The notes under the pieces were generated by a model. That model did not search any database, was not told the origin of the DNA, and saw only the letters and a list, made by a program, of their open reading frames with translations. DNA of 64,000 bases, taken from NCBI GenBank assembly GCA_964460305.1, contig CAYWRA010000002.1, positions 3,571 through 67,570 of the forward strand, given 5' to 3'. The translations under genes and the position numbers were made by a program. The DNA comes from JAPLCX01 sp964460305. Its GTDB lineage: Bacteria; Auribacterota; Tritonobacteria; UBA1439. The first letter of the stretch is position 1. Every line of letters starts with the position of its first letter. Below, in pieces: positions 16,288-24,695 of the stretch.

Positions 16288-16701
16288 ATGACGCACGTAG
16301 CGAGGGTCGGTGTTTCGTTGGAGGAAGATCTCCTGCGCAAATTCGACGAAAGCATAAAAAGAAAGAAGTATACCAATCGCTCGGAGGCCATCCGTGATTT
16401 GATCCGCGACGATCTGGTAAAGGCCGAATGGCGTGAAAATAAGGAGATCGCAGGCGCGATAACCCTTATCTACGATCATCATAAAAGAGAACTGGTGAAC
16501 AAACTCATGGACATTCAGCACGATTTTGGGAGCGTGATAATCTCCGCCCAACACATCCATCTCGATCACGACAACTGCCTTGAGATTATCGCGGTGCGAG
16601 GCAACCCCAGGAAGGCCAAAGAGCTGGCCGATAATTTGAAATCGGCAAAGGGGGTAAAGCACGCAACCTTGAGCATGGCGACCGCGGGGAAGGATATCTA
16701 G
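16288..16701 (+). CDS. nikR: Nickel-responsive regulator NikR
   Basis: 137 residues. The N-terminal ribbon-helix-helix (residues 1-45) has VARVGVSLEEDLLRKFDESI and NRSEAIRDLIRD. The C-terminal ACT-like domain carries the nickel ligands in SAQHIHLDHDNCLEIIAVRG, that is HxH and the downstream Cys, with an additional His in the YDHHKRE segment. It acts as a tetramer that, when loaded with Ni(II), represses nickel uptake genes. ATG 16288 is preferred over an earlier in-frame start because the protein then begins MTHVARVGVS, as in relatives, and the promoter lies upstream of it. The nickel importer genes follow on the same strand, its probable target. Confidence 0.93.
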   Translation: MTHVARVGVSLEEDLLRKFDESIKRKKYTNRSEAIRDLIRDDLVKAEWRENKEIAGAITLIYDHHKRELVNKLMDIQHDFGSVIISAQHIHLDHDNCLEIIAVRGNPRKAKELADNLKSAKGVKHATLSMATAGKDI

Positions 16702-16727
16702 CCGGGATATATTTTTTGCCCGGCTAG
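16698..16727 (+). other. Hairpin at the nikR stop codon
   Basis: CTAGCCGGG (16698-16706) pairs perfectly with CCCGGCTAG (16719-16727). The T-rich stretch is in the loop, not after the stem, so this is not a standard intrinsic terminator. Confidence 0.6.
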
Positions 16728-16820
16728 TAACACTAAAATTACATTGGTAGCAACATTCAAGGATTTTCCGGATTAAGGCTATGAGGGGGCGGCATAAAGT
16801 CTGAAATAGTTATTATAAAC

Positions 16821-16862
16821 GGCGACCCCGCCGTCTCCTTTGAAAGAATGCGGCGGGGCGCC
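16821..16862 (+). other. Strong GC hairpin in the leader of the nickel gene cluster
   Basis: GGCGaCCCCGCCG (16821-16833) pairs with CGGCGGGGCGCC (16851-16862) with one bulged A. It stands 90 bp before the barrel gene and has no T tract. It may be a leader structure or a repeat. I found no B12 box, so this is not a cobalamin riboswitch. Confidence 0.5.
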
Positions 16863-16951
16863 TGAACCTGGAGGCTGTTACATCCCCAAGTTCGGAGCCA
16901 TTTTACCATATCCTCCGGCTTGCCGGGTGTAAAGATCGGAGGTATGGCGAG

Positions 16952-17860
16952 ATGTGGAAAAAAGTCATATGGATGTTGGCATTGTGCGTTGCAAGAGGAT
17001 GGATTTTTCTCATACCTTCTCTTATGTATGCGCAGGAGTTTGATGCTGAGCCGCGCGAAGCGGAGGTCAAGGAGGAGATTGCGAAGGCCACAGAGCCCAA
17101 AGAACAATTATTTTGGATGGATCAGATCCCTCCCCTTGAGCGGGCTAATCGCGGCCTTGACCGCATCGAGGAGGTGAGCCCCCTCAAATTCGGAGCCGAG
17201 AGTCAATTCCTGAGCAACTGGCTGAATGAGGGTGGGGACTGGGCCAAGAACGGCGTCCAGATTGAGCAGGCATATTTTACGGAGTGGACTCACAAGCTGG
17301 GCGATTTCGAGGGCGGCGCGGGCTTTCAATATTTTCAGATCGACAGCACATGGAAGGGGATAAAGCCAAGCACCATGGAGCGGGACTTCGTTGCCTACTC
17401 GCCGCTTTCGTGGAAGATATTCTCGCTCCAGCCGTACTGGAAGTACATCTACATCGATGGCATGGGGAATCCCGACTACACCGAAATCGGGAGCGAGTTC
17501 ACTCTCGATGTGCCGCTCAAACCAACATTTACATGGAACCATGATTTCAGCATTTATACGGGCACCTATTATGAATGGTCCATCTCCCACGACGTCAATA
17601 TATCCGCAAACGGCGAACGGATTGCCATCTTCACACCCTCCATGGCAATGGGTATGGATGCCCACAAATACCAGGCCCACACCACGCTGACACACATCGA
17701 CTGGGGGCTTGAGTTGTCTGTGCCGCTTAACCGGCACTTTATTGTCACGGGGATGCTCCACTTCACTAAAAGCCTTGCTCATGGCGACTACTCGGAGGAA
17801 AACGATGTCTTCCACGACATCCTTCCCTGGGCGGGGCTTAAGTTATCGATGGAGTTTTAA
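16952..17860 (+). CDS. Probable outer-membrane beta-barrel protein in the nickel cluster
   Basis: 302 residues. The signal peptide spans about residues 1-27 (hydrophobic core then MYAQ). The mature part is rich in alternating aromatic/polar strands such as GAGFQYFQIDSTW, PYWKYIYIDG, SEFTLDVPLKPTFTWNHDFSIYTGTYYEWSISHDV and TLTHIDWGLELSVPL. It ends with ILPWAGLKLSMEF, the terminal Phe usual for BAM-inserted barrels. I do not recognise a named family. Its location between nikR and nikM, on the same strand and 43 bp before nikM, suggests a role in moving nickel (or a nickel chelate) across the outer membrane; this is inference. GATCGGAGGTATGGCGAG upstream gives a ribosome site a little far from the ATG. 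Confidence 0.6.
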   Translation: MWKKVIWMLALCVARGWIFLIPSLMYAQEFDAEPREAEVKEEIAKATEPKEQLFWMDQIPPLERANRGLDRIEEVSPLKFGAESQFLSNWLNEGGDWAKNGVQIEQAYFTEWTHKLGDFEGGAGFQYFQIDSTWKGIKPSTMERDFVAYSPLSWKIFSLQPYWKYIYIDGMGNPDYTEIGSEFTLDVPLKPTFTWNHDFSIYTGTYYEWSISHDVNISANGERIAIFTPSMAMGMDAHKYQAHTTLTHIDWGLELSVPLNRHFIVTGMLHFTKSLAHGDYSEENDVFHDILPWAGLKLSMEF

Positions 17861-17903
17861 ACTGTCCCAGGTAATAACGGAGCGCCTTAAGGAAGGAGAA
17901 CAA

Positions 17904-18590
17904 ATGCACATACCGGACGGTTATCTCGGCCCAGCGACATGCGGGATCTTTTACGTGGTAATGGCGCCGATATGGTTGGCGGCGTCGCGCATGGTTAAAA
18001 AGACACTCAAGGCAAAGCAGGCGCCTCTCCTCGGCATAGGCGCCGCATTCAGCTTTGTCATCATGATGTTCAACATCCCCATCCCCGGGGGAACGACGGG
18101 ACACGCCGTTGGAGCGGTTTTAGTGGCGATATTGATCGGGCCGTGGGCGGCGTGCATTGCGGTCACCGTCGCTTTGGTCGTACAGGCCCTGCTCTTCGGA
18201 GACGGCGGCATCACGGCCATCGGGGCGAATTGCTTCAATATGGCATTCATCGAAGTCTTCGCAGGCTATTACCTTTATAGACTTATCAGCGCAGGGTCCC
18301 CCGTTGCGTCGGGCAGGCGCGTAATCGCCGCAGGGGTCGCCGGCTACGCGGCTTTGAATATCGCCGCGCTATTCGCCGCGATAATGTTCGGCACCCAGCC
18401 GTTGTTATACAAAACGGCAAGCGGCCAATCGCTGTATTGCCCTTACGGCCTGGGGGTGGCGATCCCGGCGATGCTGGGCGAACATCTATTGGTATTCGGG
18501 TGGATTGAGGCAATCATCACGGCGCTGGTCGTGAAATATCTACAGAAACAGGATCCATCCCTACTGGCAATCGGAGAGGAGGGTGCTTAA
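17904..18590 (+). CDS. nikM: ECF nickel/cobalt transporter substrate-binding component NikM/CbiM
   Basis: 228 residues, six or seven membrane helices. It starts MHIPDGYLGP, the invariant N-terminus whose Met1 amine and His2 chelate the metal in this family. A further ligand His lies in PGGTTGHAVGAVLV. ATG 17904 has AAGGAGAA upstream; the open frame continues further upstream but the MHIPDG start is decisive. Nickel rather than cobalt is inferred from NikR upstream and the lack of a cobalamin riboswitch here. It is the first gene of a complete M-N-Q-O set. Confidence 0.9.
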   Translation: MHIPDGYLGPATCGIFYVVMAPIWLAASRMVKKTLKAKQAPLLGIGAAFSFVIMMFNIPIPGGTTGHAVGAVLVAILIGPWAACIAVTVALVVQALLFGDGGITAIGANCFNMAFIEVFAGYYLYRLISAGSPVASGRRVIAAGVAGYAALNIAALFAAIMFGTQPLLYKTASGQSLYCPYGLGVAIPAMLGEHLLVFGWIEAIITALVVKYLQKQDPSLLAIGEEGA

Positions 18591-18926
18591 GTGAAAACCG
18601 CTACGAAACTATGGCTGGGAATTTTAATTTTGGCGCTGATTTCTCCGCTGGGACTCTTGTTGCCGGAGTGTTTCAAGGCCGGAGACGCATGGGGCGAGTG
18701 GGGCGCTGACAGTTTCAAGGCAATGGTGGGATACGTCCCGCAAGGGCTTGAAAAACTCTCGACCCTCTGGAGCGCTCCGATCCCCGATTATGCCTTCAAG
18801 GGATGGGAGGAAAAGGGATTGTCGCACTTGAGCATGGCGTACGTATTCTCCGCAATTCTCGGAATTACAGTGACCGCGTTGGTGGTAACCCTTATCGGAA
18901 AACTGTTGGCCGGAAGGAGTGATTGA
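18591..18926 (+). CDS. nikN: PDGLE-type small membrane component NikN
   Basis: 111 residues with one N-terminal and one C-terminal membrane helix. The family core is degenerate but visible as VPQGLEKLSTLWSAPIPDYAF (cf. PDGLE...PDY). NikN/CbiN proteins assist the M subunit in loading metal. The start is GTG at 18591, immediately after the nikM stop. It overlaps the next gene region, indicating coupled translation. Confidence 0.8.
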   Translation: MKTATKLWLGILILALISPLGLLLPECFKAGDAWGEWGADSFKAMVGYVPQGLEKLSTLWSAPIPDYAFKGWEEKGLSHLSMAYVFSAILGITVTALVVTLIGKLLAGRSD

Positions 18927-18927
18927 T

Positions 18928-19773
18928 TTGGGAAAAAAGAACGGCCGGTTTATAGCGCGCTCTACCCTGGGCGCTCTATCGTTTCTCAAGGAATCGATCT
19001 TCGCGGATGAATATGCCTCGCGGAGAGGCTTTCTGCAAGCCAGGGATCCGCGCATCAAGGCAATGGCGATCCTTGCGTTGCTCCTGTCCGTCCTTGTCGC
19101 TAAGAGCATTTTGTTCATCGGGGGCATCTATTTGCTTTGCCTGTTTTTTGCGGCTGTTTCCTCGATCGATCCATGGTATTTTCTAAAGCGCACATGGCTC
19201 TTTATCCCCATATTCGCGCTCTTTATCGCCCTGCCCGCCCTCTTGAACGTATTCAATCCAGGAGAGCCCCTGTTGAGCTTCGGAATCGCCGGTTTCAACC
19301 TGAGCATAACCAGGCAAGGGGCGGCCGGCGCAGCCATTTTCTTCATGCGTGTCTTGACGTCGGTCTCTCTATGCGTGCTCCTGACTCTCACCACGAGACG
19401 TGACACATTACTGAAGGTCCTGCGCCTGTTCGGCATACCACAGGTTTTCGTAATGACCATGGGCATGTGCTATCGATACATCTTCCTTTTTATCGAAATA
19501 GTTCAAAATACGCATACCGCAATCAAAAGCCGGGCCGGCCATCTCATGTCTTCCGCAAAGGCGCGGAGGATGGTGGCATGGAACATCACAAGCTTGTGGC
19601 AACGTTCTTATGCCTTGCACAATCAGGTGTATGGAGCGATGCTTTCCCGTGGATATGCCGGCGAACCGAAGGTCATGGAAGCATTCTCCATCACGGCCAA
19701 GGATATAGCGTGCCTGGGATTTGCGGTTTTCTTACTCTTGGGGAGCATATGGCAAACCCATTATTTGAATTAA
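18928..19773 (+). CDS. nikQ: ECF transporter T component NikQ/CbiQ
   Basis: About 281 residues with roughly five membrane helices. A cytoplasmic coupling region contains SRAGHLMSSAKARRM and the Ala-Arg-Gly-type motif AMLSRGY, which docks onto the ATPase groove. It joins the substrate-binding M/N parts to NikO. The start is uncertain: AAGGAG at 18914-18919 best fits TTG 18928, whereas GTG 18919 would overlap that ribosome site. The 3' end overlaps nikO by 25 bp. Confidence 0.87.
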   Translation: MGKKNGRFIARSTLGALSFLKESIFADEYASRRGFLQARDPRIKAMAILALLLSVLVAKSILFIGGIYLLCLFFAAVSSIDPWYFLKRTWLFIPIFALFIALPALLNVFNPGEPLLSFGIAGFNLSITRQGAAGAAIFFMRVLTSVSLCVLLTLTTRRDTLLKVLRLFGIPQVFVMTMGMCYRYIFLFIEIVQNTHTAIKSRAGHLMSSAKARRMVAWNITSLWQRSYALHNQVYGAMLSRGYAGEPKVMEAFSITAKDIACLGFAVFLLLGSIWQTHYLN

Positions 19774-20558
19774 GCCGGGTGCATTATTCATACCTCGGCA
19801 GAATTCCCGCGTTGTGCGGCGTGGACCTGACGATCGAAAAGGGATCCAAGGTCGCCGTGATCGGAGCAAACGGAACCGGCAAATCCACGCTTCTTGCGAT
19901 GCTCGACGCCTTGATATTCCCCGATAAGGGCACGGTTAAAGCATTTGGAGAAGCGCTGACGGAAAAGGTCTTAAACGAGACCGGCCCTGCGAGGGTTTTT
20001 CGAAGCAGGGTAGGATTCGTATTTCAGAACCCGGACGTGCAGCTATTCTGTCCGACCGTTAGGGAAGACATTGTTTTCGGGCCTCTGCAACTAGGGGTAT
20101 CGCCGGTGGAGGCGGAGAGTCGTCTCGACGTATTGGCGAGAGATTTCAAGATCGCCCACCTCCTGGACCGTTCTCCGCATCAGTTAAGCATCGGCGAAAA
20201 GAGAAAAGCGGCCATCGCTTCCGTCCTGGCGGCACGGCCCGAGGCGCTGCTCCTGGATGAGCCGACGGCCGGTCTCGATCCGCGGACGACAAGGGATATC
20301 ATCGATATCATTCTCGCCGAGAACGCAGCCGGAAAAACGATCGTTACCGCAACGCATGACATGCACATCGTCGAAGAGATCGCCGACACGGTGCACGTTT
20401 TCAGCGCGGAGAGAAAGGTAATCCGCAGCGCCCATTCGGGAATGGTTTTATCGGATCAAGCCTTGCTGCAGGAGCATAACCTCGTGCATGTTCACAGCCA
20501 CCGCCACAACGATAAGATACATACCCACATGCATAAGCATTCGCAGCATCATGCATGA
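19749..20558 (+). CDS. nikO: ECF transporter ATPase NikO/CbiO with His-rich tail
   Basis: 269 residues. Walker A is GANGTGKST (about residue 38), Q-loop VFQNPDVQLF, signature LSIGEKRKAA (LSxGE type seen in ECF ATPases), Walker B LLLDEPTAGLD and switch His in TATHD. The last 27 residues are His-rich (HVHSHRHN, then HTHMHKHSQHH), a plausible nickel-binding or buffering tail. ATG 19749 begins inside the nikQ 3' end. It powers nickel import at the inner membrane. Confidence 0.9.
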   Translation: MANPLFELSRVHYSYLGRIPALCGVDLTIEKGSKVAVIGANGTGKSTLLAMLDALIFPDKGTVKAFGEALTEKVLNETGPARVFRSRVGFVFQNPDVQLFCPTVREDIVFGPLQLGVSPVEAESRLDVLARDFKIAHLLDRSPHQLSIGEKRKAAIASVLAARPEALLLDEPTAGLDPRTTRDIIDIILAENAAGKTIVTATHDMHIVEEIADTVHVFSAERKVIRSAHSGMVLSDQALLQEHNLVHVHSHRHNDKIHTHMHKHSQHHA

Positions 20559-20733
20559 ATTTATCTTTTGCCTTTTATTCACCGATGATATACCCACCAG
20601 AAGATACTCACCCTAATTTTTCTAATCGCTTATAATAAGCGGTGACCGGCGACGATATAACCGTGCAATAGCGGCGCCGGTGGCAACCATCAGGCTTATC
20701 GCGAGGCGGATTGTTCGCAGAGGAGCAAGCTGG

Positions 20734-21483
20734 ATGAAGCGATTTTTCAACAATTGGCAGATGTCTTTTGCCTTGGCGCTGATCTCGCTGTCAGTGATCT
20801 TCTACCTCATTCACTATGCGATTTTCAGGGACGCGCACCATATATTCATATACCTTATTGGAGACATAGCCTTTCTGTTCCTGGACGTGTTGATAGTGAT
20901 GCTGATCCTCCATCGCCTGCTTGTGTACAGAGAAAAGCAGTCGATGCTGAAAAAACTAAACATGGTGATAGGATCTTTTTTCAGCGAGGTAGGCACCACA
21001 CTGCTAAAAGACTCTTCTCAATTCGATCCGGGGCTAGTCCGTATCGGCCGACAGTTGGTCATAACGAAGGATTGGTCTGACAGGGATTTCGCCCTAGCGC
21101 GCAAAAGCGTACGGGGATACGAAAGCGGCATTGATAGCCGTAGCGGCGATCTTGGAGAGATGAAGAAGTTATTGGCCGATAAAAAGCAGTTCCTGCTTAA
21201 TTTATTGGGCAATCCCAACCTGCTCGAACACGAATCATTCACGAATCTGCTATGGGCGGTCTTCCATCTTACGGATGAGTTGACGCACCGGGCCGATTTG
21301 AAAAGCCTGCCGGATGCGGACTATCGGCATTTATCCGGCGACATACAAAGAGCATATCAGCAACTGATTTTACAGTGGTTGGATTACATGCAGCACTTGC
21401 AGAAGGATTACCCATATCTTTTTTCTCTGGCAATCAGGACGAATCCCTTCGACGCCTCCGCCTCCGTCGAAATAAAGGCCTGA
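20734..21483 (+). CDS. Unrecognised two-helix membrane protein
   Basis: 249 residues from the ATG at 20734, which has AGAGGAGCAAGC upstream; an in-frame ATG at 20680 is possible. Two N-terminal hydrophobic helices (SFALALISLSVIFYLIHYAIF and HIFIYLIGDIAFLFLDVLIVMLIL) are followed by a soluble, mostly helical cytoplasmic part rich in charged residues. No motif suggests an enzyme. I do not recognise the family. Upstream, CGCTTATAATAAGCG (20628-20642) is a perfect palindrome that includes a TATAAT -10 candidate, so a repressor may act there. It follows the nickel cluster on the same strand after 175 bp, but nothing ties it to nickel. Confidence 0.7.
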   Translation: MKRFFNNWQMSFALALISLSVIFYLIHYAIFRDAHHIFIYLIGDIAFLFLDVLIVMLILHRLLVYREKQSMLKKLNMVIGSFFSEVGTTLLKDSSQFDPGLVRIGRQLVITKDWSDRDFALARKSVRGYESGIDSRSGDLGEMKKLLADKKQFLLNLLGNPNLLEHESFTNLLWAVFHLTDELTHRADLKSLPDADYRHLSGDIQRAYQQLILQWLDYMQHLQKDYPYLFSLAIRTNPFDASASVEIKA

Positions 21484-21581
21484 GGTGGGGCAAACCTTAA
21501 ATCATCTGTCAATAGATGAGGTCTGACCCGAAGGGCGTTACAATCCGCGATTCTTTATTCTTCGTCCATGAATAATCCAGC

Positions 21582-21845
21582 TTAAGCCAAGCCTTCGACT
21601 TTTTGGTTAAGTCGGCGAAGCTCATCGTCAAAACGGAATTCTGCGCGCCGATCATAACCTATTTCACCTTTTCCCAAGCCATATTTTTCCAGCGTTTTCA
21701 CATCCTCTTCTGGATTTATCGGCTTTGTCCAGCATTCCCTGAGGGCTTTCACATATTTCTTTTGATACACGGCAATTTTTTCATGCAACTCATTATAAGC
21801 CCGCAATCGCGCAGCAGCCTTTTTTAATCTCTTCTGTTTACTCAC
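21582..21845 (-). CDS. Small charged hypothetical protein
   Basis: 87 residues starting at GTG 21845 with GGAG about 11 bases upstream. It is highly charged and helical (KKAAARLRAYNELHEKIAVY, then EFRFDDELRRLNQKVEGLA), with no membrane segment. Composition and codon use look like a real gene, but I know no family. It stands alone between R1-like repeat ends at 21565 and 21950. Confidence 0.5.
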   Translation of the reverse strand: MSKQKRLKKAAARLRAYNELHEKIAVYQKKYVKALRECWTKPINPEEDVKTLEKYGLGKGEIGYDRRAEFRFDDELRRLNQKVEGLA

Positions 21846-21970
21846 TTTCTATATCTCCGTATCGTCGCTATTTCTTATAGTTGGGGGTGTCTGTCGCAAT
21901 CCATCGGCGGGCACATTATCATGTCCTCTGAGAGCGGGCGGGACCTCCGTTCATAAATAACCCAGGCCAA

Positions 21971-22612
21971 TCACACCCCACGTGTTCCCGGGGACCAGAT
22001 GTATTTATGCGCCTGTAGTTGGAACCTGGCCTTCAAATTATCCCGAAGCATCCAGGTGATTATTTCCCTGGGCTCGATGCGGCCGAACGCCGCGCTCAGG
22101 AGGATTTCGCACCTTCCTTCAAGCCCTAGGCTCAAGATCCGGTCTTTTGCCCAGTCATAATCCCCGCGCGAACCGATGACGAACTTGACCTGATCCAGAG
22201 CGGTAAGATGACCGGCGTTGCCGAGCAACATCTTTTCGCTCTCGCCAGAAGAGGGGCATTTCAGGTCCATTATGCGCACAACCCTTTTATCCAAGACCGA
22301 AATGTCCAGAGAGCCGTTGGTCTCGACGAGCACGGTGTGCCCCCTCTCGCAAAGGAGCCTCGCCAGCTCCGGCGTCTCCCGCTGCAGAAGGGGCTCTCCG
22401 CCAGTGATCTCTATGAGATGAGCGCGCATCTCCCCCACCCGCCCGAGAACGTCGCCGAGTTCCATGTCCCGGCCGTTCTCCCAGGCGTCAGGCGTGTCAC
22501 AATAAGAGCAGCGCAGGTTACATCCCGCGAGCCGGATAAATACACAGGGGAGACCGACGTACGTCGATTCCCCCTGGATGCTCTTGAATATCTCTTTGAT
22601 TTTGAGGCTCAT
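21971..22612 (-). CDS. queE: 7-carboxy-7-deazaguanine synthase QueE (radical SAM)
   Basis: 213 residues. The cluster motif is CNLRCSYC (CxxxCxxC) near residue 31, preceded by KSIQGESTYVGLPCVFIRLAG, which is typical of QueE. ITGGEPLL and VETNGS are the usual SAM-binding stretches. The reaction converts 6-carboxytetrahydropterin to 7-carboxy-7-deazaguanine in the queuosine/preQ0 pathway. No other queuosine genes are in the window. The left end of repeat R1 (TAGCCCGATCTATTCACC) begins two bases upstream of the start codon, and there is no clear ribosome site, so the repeat has replaced or become the leader. Confidence 0.9.
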   Translation of the reverse strand: MSLKIKEIFKSIQGESTYVGLPCVFIRLAGCNLRCSYCDTPDAWENGRDMELGDVLGRVGEMRAHLIEITGGEPLLQRETPELARLLCERGHTVLVETNGSLDISVLDKRVVRIMDLKCPSSGESEKMLLGNAGHLTALDQVKFVIGSRGDYDWAKDRILSLGLEGRCEILLSAAFGRIEPREIITWMLRDNLKARFQLQAHKYIWSPGTRGV

Positions 22613-22692
22613 TAGCCCGATCTATTCACCAAGGGACGAAAGACCAAGTCGGCGAATGGGAGAGACGGTGAAGGGGCGATTTTGAATCTCCA

Positions 22693-22726
22693 GAGTCGCC
22701 CCCGAAGGGGTCCCTTCGGGACGACT
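22693..22726. repeat. GC palindrome family R2 copy
   Basis: AGTCG and CGACT flank CCCCGAAGGGGTCCCTTCGGG, a nested palindrome. Related copies lie near 15119, 16055, 24176, 37514, 41171, 46817 and 48334. Confidence 0.75.
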
Positions 22727-22801
22727 CGCCCATTCCCCGATTCACCGGTTCGTATAGCGGTTAGGGAATCACCCGGCCCGCTATCCCGCGCCACGATTTC
22801 C

Positions 22802-23908
22802 CTACTCGCGGCTTCGTCGATAACCCGCCCGCTTCGCCTCTTCCTCCGTCGCGAAATAGCGGCGTGATCCCGGAGGGACCTTGTTGTAATACGCCCCGCC
22901 GGGGACGTGGTAGATCATGCTCTTCTGGTCGCCGACGATCTTCCCACTCCGTCCGGGCTGGGCTGCGTAATCCGGATATGCATTCTGTCCGAGGGTTTTC
23001 ACGGTATAGTCCTTACCGTCGCTCTCAACGAGAATCGTTCCATTGACGTCCGTCCTGTATACCTTCACCCCCTGCCTGCGGAGCTTACCCTCCGCATCGG
23101 GGGCATAGCCGGTCTCTTTGGTTCCACAGCTTATGACCGCCACCCTCGGCGCCACCGCGCGCAAGAACGTGGGTGAGGACGAGGTGCTGCTTCCGTGGTG
23201 ACCAACTTTTAGTATCGTACTCTTTATACTCAGATTCCTTCTCATGATCGCCTTTTCAACCTCGACCTCCGCGTCACCAGTGAGCATGAAGCTTACGTTT
23301 CCGTAGACCAGCCTGCTCACAATCGAGCAATTATTGGGGTTCTTCGGGAGCGGATCCGTCGGACTGAGGATGGAAAGCGTCACGCCGTCATATCGGTACA
23401 CCTGGCCGGCCCTCCCGAGCGCATATTTGATCTTCGGCCGCGACTTGACGGCCTCCAGGAACTTCTGGTACGTCACGCTGGTGTACGGCTTGCCCGAATC
23501 GAGCACCATCTTGACCGGGATGCGGGATATCACCGCAGCCAATCCCCCCACATGGTCGGAATGTGGGTGAGTCGCTATCACAAGGTCGATTTCCTTGACT
23601 CCCGCCTTTTTGATGTAGTCCACCACGTCGTCCGCGACGTCCCAGTATCCAGCATCGATGAGGATCGTGTGGCCGCCCGGCGTCTGGATGAGACACGAGT
23701 CGCCGTGCCCGACGTCGATGAAATGCGCCCTCAGAAGATCGTTCGCCTTCGGCGTTTCCGCGGGGGTATGCACTGTCGCCGTTGCCACAGGTTGCGCGGG
23801 AGTGGCGCCGGGGGAGGGCTGTGGAGTAGCCGCAGATGAGGCGTTCAGTAGAAGCCCGATGAGCAAGAGGGGGGCGAGGAAAGACATCTTTCTATAACAT
23901 GCACTCAT
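22802..23908 (-). CDS. Exported metallo-beta-lactamase-fold hydrolase (ComEC-like MBL domain)
   Basis: 368 residues if started at the ATG near 23908; a longer frame runs to 24016 but lacks signal-peptide character. Residues about 8-26 form a signal peptide or lipoprotein-like anchor, then comes a Pro/Thr-rich linker. The MBL domain has FIDVGHGDSCLI, THPHSDHVGG (metal-binding HxHxDH), LTGDAE and VGHHGS, as in the hydrolase part of ComEC/Rec2. The C-terminus has VYRTDVNGTILV, followed by a short GAYYNKVPPGSRRYFATEEEAKRAGYR unit (Ada-like metal-binding pattern without its cysteines). As a secreted nuclease or phosphodiesterase it could act on extracellular DNA; the substrate is not shown. Confidence 0.8.
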   Translation of the reverse strand: MSACYRKMSFLAPLLLIGLLLNASSAATPQPSPGATPAQPVATATVHTPAETPKANDLLRAHFIDVGHGDSCLIQTPGGHTILIDAGYWDVADDVVDYIKKAGVKEIDLVIATHPHSDHVGGLAAVISRIPVKMVLDSGKPYTSVTYQKFLEAVKSRPKIKYALGRAGQVYRYDGVTLSILSPTDPLPKNPNNCSIVSRLVYGNVSFMLTGDAEVEVEKAIMRRNLSIKSTILKVGHHGSSTSSSPTFLRAVAPRVAVISCGTKETGYAPDAEGKLRRQGVKVYRTDVNGTILVESDGKDYTVKTLGQNAYPDYAAQPGRSGKIVGDQKSMIYHVPGGAYYNKVPPGSRRYFATEEEAKRAGYRRSRE

Positions 23909-24175
23909 GACGGCAGTCGATCTCCGAAGGTGGGATTGTATCATAGCCTTCCACAACAGAGGAAGGCAGGATACGGGAATCCACCCGGAGAGTGGGAAAA
24001 TAGTGATGTTTACCACAGATTAACGCAGATGGATAAACGGACGACAGGGAGCACAGCGACACTGGTTCTCACGAAGAGTAAAAGAGGGAAAGAGAAGAGC
24101 ATAAATTCTTGCCCTCTTTTACTCTGTGTGAAAAATTGCACGGAGGATCAGGACAATCAGGTGCTCAAGAACCTC

Positions 24176-24199
24176 CCCCGAAGGGGCCCCTTCGGGGTG
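24176..24199. repeat. GC palindrome family R2 copy
   Basis: CCCCGAAGGGGCCCCTTCGG plus two further bases form a near-perfect palindrome. Confidence 0.75.
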
Positions 24200-24288
24200 C
24201 GCAAATCTCGTGTAATCTCGTGGTTTCAAATTGAACAGTCCCGATTTGTAGCTGAAAACCAGCGACAAGAAACTGTTGTTGCTGCTTT

Positions 24289-24395
24289 AACCCCGCACCG
24301 ACTAGTCTGGTGCGGAATGTTGGCAGTTTTGCATAACTATTTACGCTACAGTAAGTATTTATCGGCCGATCAAAGTTGATGAATAGATCAGGTTA
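24289..24395 (-). repeat. Dispersed repeat family R1, copy C (full length)
   Basis: Inverted relative to copies A and B. It starts with the terminal hairpin CCGCACCGACTAGTCTGGTG and ends TTGATGAATAGATCAGG. Confidence 0.88.
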
Positions 24396-24695
24396 ACAGC
24401 CTTTGTGGTGAGGCTCGGCGTGAGATGCTTCGTCGTCCCACACAACGGGACTCCTCGCAATGACATGTGCAACATCTTCTGCTCCCCGTGATGCCTTTTT
24501 TCTCTTTTACTCTTTGTAAAGACAGGGGGTTCTTATAATCTGCGTTCATCCTCGGCAAATAACTTCTTCTCTGTGAATTCTCTCCATGCTCTCCGTGCCT
24601 CCGTGGTGAAATATGGAAGCCACAGTTCCCGTCCGCAAGAAACCGTTTTTGCCGCCCCAGCGGCCTTTGTGTTACAATCGCCGACAGGCAATGGA

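Larger units (their letters stand above)
23909..24695. other. Gene-free interval with several repeats
   Basis: About 790 bp with no convincing gene. It contains the phrase TTTACCACAGATTAACGCAG at about 24009 (a word common in bacterial intergenic repeats), two copies of CTCTTTTACTCT-type words (24117, 24504), a GC palindrome (24176) and R1 copy C (24289). An open frame at 23930-24379 only reflects these repeats. Confidence 0.6.

Noticed and set aside
16702..17903. Cobalamin or NiCo riboswitch before the nickel importer
   Set aside because: Only a plain GC hairpin is present; no B12 core or B12 box was found. NikR control accounts for regulation.
23930..24379. Open frame of 149 codons
   Set aside because: It is composed of repeat words (R2, R1, CTCTTTTACTCT) and has no conserved motif.
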